Assembly (NCBI GenBank): GCA_019038695.1
Contig: JAHOYZ010000049.1
Span: forward strand, 1 to 34,684
Direction of reading: 5' to 3'
From: Candidatus Zixiibacteriota bacterium
Lineage (GTDB): Bacteria > Zixibacteria > MSB-5A5 > GN15 > FEB-12
DNA: 34,684 nt
Of the stretch, positions 30,902 to 34,684 are shown one piece after another. Made by a program: the position numbers and the translations under genes. Below the pieces are notes generated by a model, which made no database searches, was not told the origin of the DNA, and worked only from the letters and a program-made list of their open reading frames with translations. Within the stretch, counting starts at the first letter, position 1; the number at the start of each line of letters is the position of its first letter.

Positions 30902-33247
30902 CTATGGGCAGACTGAGAGTGGCGGCCCATGTTCAAACAGGTAGTTCACAAGTCGAGTGAGGTCCTGAAGATCAATCTTCTCGTCGCCATTGCAGTCGGC
31001 TTCGAGTTGGCAGGGGATGGCAGTTAGTCCCGATCCAAACAAGTACTTCACCAGCAAGGTAAGATCGCGAATATCTGGCCCGGCGAGGCCGTTGCCATTG
31101 TAGTCGATGTCTCCCGCCAAAGAGATGCAACACGGTAATCCAGACTCGTGGACGCGAAGCGTCACAGTAGGACTGATTACTGAGACATCCGGACGGGCTG
31201 CATCGGTGGCCGTGAAACGAACATAATAGAAAGTCGGTACAGGGAAAGAACCCTGGATGCGATTAGGGGAGAATGTGAGTACGCCGGTACCATTGCCGGA
31301 GTCCACGAATGACATGTTCTGACCGAGGCTGTCAGCCCCATCGAGATAAGCGGATAAAACCGGTTTTATTGAATCGGGATCGTCGGCGTACACGAGCATC
31401 TTAAGAGAAGAATCCTCCACGACACTGTCAGGCTGGTTGGAGGGAACATATATCCATGGTGGTCGGTTACCCTCAACGACTGAAATCAGTACCTCTAGAG
31501 AATCTACAAGGCCGTTATTGTCGGCGTAGAACGTGACCGGATAGTCACCCATTTGATCAAAGTCGGGGTAGAACGCAAATTCCATGATTTCCTGATCAGA
31601 AGCGGCTGGGGAAAGAACAAGACTGGCATTTCGAGGAAGACTATCGCTACTGACAACCGGCAGATCGCCAATTGATGTTGAGGCAATAATATCGAACGTC
31701 AGCGGATGGCCTTGTTCGACCAAGTATGGTCCTGGTCCCGTGGATAACTCCAGAATGGGGACTTCCAAACCGCTGTTATGATTGATTACGCTGATATGTT
31801 TACTGCCAGTCGTTGATGCCAACAAGGGATCTTCACTGTCGCGAATCGTAAAGGTAACATAATAGTGACTGGGGTTGGAGTTCCCCTGATAATAATCAGG
31901 CACAAACGTAAACACTGCCATACCATTGCCGGAGTCCACAACGGTCATGTTCGGAGCCAGAGTATCTCGATTAAAGAGTTGTCCTTCTATTGATGGAATG
32001 GTCGAATCAGGATCCCAGGCATGAATCAGGAATTGAATCGTATCATTTTCCGGGACATTCAGCACCGGTGAACTGTCAAAACCCCCCTGTGGTGGGTAAT
32101 TCACATCAACAACCGTGATCTTCATTCCCAGCGAGTCAACCATCTCAGTCGACAAGGCATCTGTAGCATACATCATGAGCGGATGTGAGCCGATATCCTC
32201 GTGAGAAGGTATCCATGAGAAAAGAGCAGTGCCATATCCCGAATCAGTGAGGGTTGCTCCTGAGGGAAGCGGGGCCACCGACAAAGAGGGGATGTCACCA
32301 TCTGGATCATAGCAAGTGATAGTGAACTCGATATTGAGTCCCTCAGGACTTACGATGTTGGCTTGATCGTGTAACATCGGGTATTGATTCTCGCCTGGCA
32401 AAGTAACATTCACAGTCGTTGCCTTAGTAGCTATTCCTTCCGAACCGAAGGCCGTCAACTCATAAGTAGTAGTCACGTTCGGCATGATCTGGATTATGGC
32501 CTGCTGCGTTAAAAAGGTTCCCAGGTCGTGGCTGATGGTTATGCTGTCAGAATTCACTACTATGAAACTCAGATCAGTTGTGCCACCTTCAACGATAGAA
32601 CGTGGAAAGGCACGAAAATCGAGAATAGACGTGATGCTTGAATCTGAAGAGTCGGCAATTACCCAGCCTGGTGTTGTTGTAGGCCACGATAGGACTACGT
32701 TACTCGGGTCACCCCACTGGAGCGCAAGCTCACTGATCCGACAACCAAAGGAGTGGTCTGTGACCTGAAAGTTGAATTGAGTGCTATCGCCCACCGGCAG
32801 GTTTGGACTGACTTCGAAAGCCAATTTGAAAATCACGTCGTCGCCAGGCTCCATCGATTGTGTGCTAAACAGAGGAGGTATAAACGTACATGAAACTGCT
32901 CCAGAATCGAGCGGATTTGGTGACATTATGGCCAGGAATTCGTCTGTTCCGGCAAATCGTCCAACTTGTTCAGCAAGAACATATCCGGGTGAGCTCTCAA
33001 TCGGTGTCAGTAGTAGATGGTCATAGTTGATAATCAGTGCAAATCCCAGGACCGTAGAATCTGTCCTCATGTGGACCGGAACCCAGATCGTATCTCCCGG
33101 TGATCCGGAACTGGGGAGAACCATCACTTGATCTACGGTAGAGTAGATGATTTCATCGCAAGGAGTGATCTCTTGTTCGGCAAAAAGTTGTACGGAGGTC
33201 AAGAGGACAAAGAAGACTACAAAAACGGCTACCACTGTACGATACAT
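30902..33247 (-). CDS. Secreted cohesin / Ig-like protein with C-terminal dockerin repeats
   Basis: Extracellular or surface protein of about 781 residues with a signal peptide (residues 1 to about 24). The N-terminal part (about 40-190) resembles a cohesin domain (GSPGDTIWVPVHM, GFALIINYD, a Pro-Leu-Asp-Ser-Gly strand). Several Ig/cadherin-like repeats follow, each containing Asp-Pro-Asp and a Ser-Gly-x-Gly-x-Ala/Gly-x-Phe-x-Phe/Trp motif (about 300-690). The C-terminus is a dockerin pair with Ca-binding loops: GDIDYNGNGLAGPDIRDL and DCNGDEKIDLQDLTRLVNYLF. Cohesin and dockerin in one chain suggests self-assembly or surface attachment. The ATG at 33259 is part of the ribosome site (GGGAGG), so the ATG at 33247 is preferred. 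It is monocistronic and followed by a UUCG hairpin. Dockerins ending in LVNYLFxxGPP are common in candidate-phylum genomes of the Zixibacteria kind. Confidence 0.8.
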   Translation of the reverse strand: MYRTVVAVFVVFFVLLTSVQLFAEQEITPCDEIIYSTVDQVMVLPSSGSPGDTIWVPVHMRTDSTVLGFALIINYDHLLLTPIESSPGYVLAEQVGRFAGTDEFLAIMSPNPLDSGAVSCTFIPPLFSTQSMEPGDDVIFKLAFEVSPNLPVGDSTQFNFQVTDHSFGCRISELALQWGDPSNVVLSWPTTTPGWVIADSSDSSITSILDFRAFPRSIVEGGTTDLSFIVVNSDSITISHDLGTFLTQQAIIQIMPNVTTTYELTAFGSEGIATKATTVNVTLPGENQYPMLHDQANIVSPEGLNIEFTITCYDPDGDIPSLSVAPLPSGATLTDSGYGTALFSWIPSHEDIGSHPLMMYATDALSTEMVDSLGMKITVVDVNYPPQGGFDSSPVLNVPENDTIQFLIHAWDPDSTIPSIEGQLFNRDTLAPNMTVVDSGNGMAVFTFVPDYYQGNSNPSHYYVTFTIRDSEDPLLASTTGSKHISVINHNSGLEVPILELSTGPGPYLVEQGHPLTFDIIASTSIGDLPVVSSDSLPRNASLVLSPAASDQEIMEFAFYPDFDQMGDYPVTFYADNNGLVDSLEVLISVVEGNRPPWIYVPSNQPDSVVEDSSLKMLVYADDPDSIKPVLSAYLDGADSLGQNMSFVDSGNGTGVLTFSPNRIQGSFPVPTFYYVRFTATDAARPDVSVISPTVTLRVHESGLPCCISLAGDIDYNGNGLAGPDIRDLTLLVKYLFGSGLTAIPCQLEADCNGDEKIDLQDLTRLVNYLFEHGPPLSVCP

Positions 33248-33532
33248 AAAACCTCCCATGCTTAAGAGAACTCAACCTAAAAGTTTGTTTCCTTAGCAAA
33301 GGTTCTATTGAAGTACCTGAGAAGAAATCCTTTAACTATGAACCAAATTATTACAGGGGAAATGGTCCAATCATCACATCATATAAACACCAATGTTACA
33401 GGATACATCATATAGGGACGATTGTCAAGAGGAACTCTCGTTGCGGCAAATGGGGGATTCTTCGGAAGCGAACAATTAGGACATATAATCATTAAGGTTG
33501 ATTTGAAACATACGGGGTATATTCTGGCGTGC

Positions 33533-33552
33533 AAAAAAGCCAACGAAGTTGG
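33533..33552 (-). terminator. Terminator of tRNA-Leu(CAA)
   Basis: On the minus strand, CCAAC-TTC-GTTGG-C then six T. The stem begins with the tRNA CCA, as at 30348. Confidence 0.8.
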
Positions 33553-33636
33553 TGCCGGAGGCCGGACTTGAACCGGCACGATGTTGCCATCGGGGGATTT
33601 TGAGTCCCCTGCGTCTACCAGTTTCACCACTCCGGC
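33550..33636 (-). tRNA. tRNA-Leu (anticodon CAA), CCA encoded
   Basis: Complete class II tRNA of 87 bases on the minus strand. The acceptor GCCGGAG/CTCCGGC matches that of the UAA isoacceptor; the anticodon stem GGGGA/TCCCC encloses CTCAAAA with anticodon CAA. The variable arm (CGATGGCAACATCG) and a T-arm with GTTCAAGTC are intact. It reads UUG. Confidence 0.96.
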
Positions 33637-33710
33637 ACATGGTAGCGGCTCCGAAGAGCTTGGTGAATGTAATGCAAGGTTCTAAAGGACGCAAGGGGGA
33701 ATTTTACACC

Positions 33711-34684
33711 TTAAAAATGCGTCCGGTCTTCAGAAGTATCGGAGGGGGAGATGTTGTCCTGACGGTCGGTGGAGATGTACAATCCTGCTGAGGGATGAGT
33801 GTGGCATGTCGCCGTCGGAGCATTCCCATCAACGAATACTTCATTGCGAACATCAACACATCGATCAGTAGCAATCTCGCCCGACTCAAGGCAAACATCA
33901 AGATGAACAATCCCTTCCGGTTCTTCAAAATCCAGAACCGGCAGCGAATCATGGGCGGCGATCATAAACTCAGTCCAGACAGGCACACCGTTCTTGGCAC
34001 CATCCTGGTTCTTACCGAGCGAGATTTTTGTGTCGAACCCAACCCAGACACCAGCTGTAATCTGTGGTGAATATCCCACAAACCAGTTATCGCAGAAATT
34101 GTTCGAGGTTCCGGTCTTGCCTCCCGCCGGACGAGTGAAACCCATCCACTGCGAGCGACGACCAGTACCATGTTTGACCACCGACTGCATCAGGCTAACC
34201 ATAATGTAGGCTGTTTGCGCCGAAAGGACCTCTTCCTTTTCGATGGAGCTGTTATCTTCCACCAAGCGGCCGTAACGGTCGACGATTTTGTGGATCATAC
34301 GGTAGGGAATATGGATGCCCTGATTGGGGAAAGTAGAGAAAGCTGATACCAGTTCGACCATCCGTACTTCCCCGGTACCAAGCGCGAGTGAAGGGTTTGG
34401 CTCAAGGGGCGTCGTAATGCCCATGCGACGAGCATAGAAAATAGCCTGCTCGGGATTGATCTTAAGTAACAGCCGTACTGCAATCAGGTTTCTCGACATA
34501 CGGATACCGTCACGAAGCGTGATCGGTCCCATAAACTTGCTATCAAAATTGTGAGGTCGCCATTGTTTGGCTCCGGGAATATTCAGGACAATGGGGAGAT
34601 CATCGATGATTTCCGTAGTACGGAAGCCAATGTCTATACATGCGGTATAAATAAAGGTCTTGAAAGCGGACCCCGGTTGTAATG
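33711..34684 (-). CDS. Class A penicillin-binding protein, C-terminal (transpeptidase) part
   Basis: Gene truncated by the window edge: the frame stays open from 34682 without a stop (about 323 residues seen). It is the transpeptidase domain of a PBP1A-like bifunctional peptidoglycan synthase in the inner membrane, which cross-links cell-wall stem peptides. All three penicillin-binding motifs are visible: the SxxK motif SAFK (within QPGSAFKTF near 34670-34657), SxN as Ser-Arg-Asn (in MSRNLIAV), and KTGT (in GGKTGTSNNFCDNWFVGY). LALGTGEVRMVELVSAFSTFPNQG is also typical of the family. The C-terminal tail has Cys/His-containing stretches (Asp-Val-Cys-Leu-Glu-Ser-Gly; Ala-Thr-Cys-His-Thr-His) common in this family. 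The glycosyltransferase domain would lie beyond the window. Confidence 0.92.
   Translation of the reverse strand, partial: LQPGSAFKTFIYTACIDIGFRTTEIIDDLPIVLNIPGAKQWRPHNFDSKFMGPITLRDGIRMSRNLIAVRLLLKINPEQAIFYARRMGITTPLEPNPSLALGTGEVRMVELVSAFSTFPNQGIHIPYRMIHKIVDRYGRLVEDNSSIEKEEVLSAQTAYIMVSLMQSVVKHGTGRRSQWMGFTRPAGGKTGTSNNFCDNWFVGYSPQITAGVWVGFDTKISLGKNQDGAKNGVPVWTEFMIAAHDSLPVLDFEEPEGIVHLDVCLESGEIATDRCVDVRNEVFVDGNAPTATCHTHPSAGLYISTDRQDNISPSDTSEDRTHF

Overview
The window is a bacterial chromosome segment of moderate GC, densely coded on both strands. Two features point to a Gram-negative lineage of the FCB / candidate-phylum type (Zixibacteria-like): an outer-membrane beta-barrel protein and tripartite RND efflux pump, and a large secreted cohesin/Ig-like protein ending in a paired dockerin module of the style common in those MAGs. 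The affiliation is inferred from protein style only; there is no rRNA in the window.

Layout: (1) 155-3076, a porin-like protein and a GT-C type membrane glycosyltransferase, separated by a decayed tRNA-Leu 5' fragment. (2) 3264-9617 (minus), a four-gene Cu/Ag-type efflux operon: Cys-rich small exported protein, outer-membrane channel, membrane-fusion protein with three metal-binding modules, CusA-type RND pump. (3) 9720-20774, a nitrogen-oxide / low-oxygen block: peroxiredoxin divergent from a Crp/Fnr regulator, then a ferredoxin-like protein, a NapH-like membrane Fe-S protein, hybrid cluster protein Hcp, an octaheme HAO-family cytochrome with its NapC/NirT-type partner, and cytochrome bd oxidase. 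An FNR-type palindrome, a Fur-like box and a good sigma70 promoter lie between these genes. (4) 20956-24249 (minus), a translationally coupled lipid operon: a CdsA-like membrane protein lacking the usual catalytic signature, a PlsC acyltransferase fused to a P-loop kinase, and a DAG-kinase-family lipid kinase. (5) 24467-30457, a mosaic around tRNA-Leu(UAA): a PH-domain protein, an ABC-2 exporter and an M20 peptidase, separated by repeated junction sequences (tRNA-Leu fragments and paired GGTCMCAA octamers) that look like scars of serial site-specific integration. No integrase gene survives here. (6) 30902-34684, the dockerin protein, tRNA-Leu(CAA), and a class A penicillin-binding protein that runs off the window edge.

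How the genes fit together: the block at 10.3-20.8 kb reads as one physiological programme. The regulator has an FNR-type recognition helix (E-x-x-S-R) and an FNR-like site lies immediately downstream of it, ahead of the Fe-S/Hcp genes. Hcp removes NO or hydroxylamine, the octaheme enzyme plus quinol-oxidising partner probably reduces nitrite or hydroxylamine to ammonium, and cytochrome bd is an NO-tolerant oxidase. The most unusual items are the lipid operon with an apparently signature-less cytidylyltransferase and an acyltransferase-kinase fusion, and the tRNA-Leu junction repeats.
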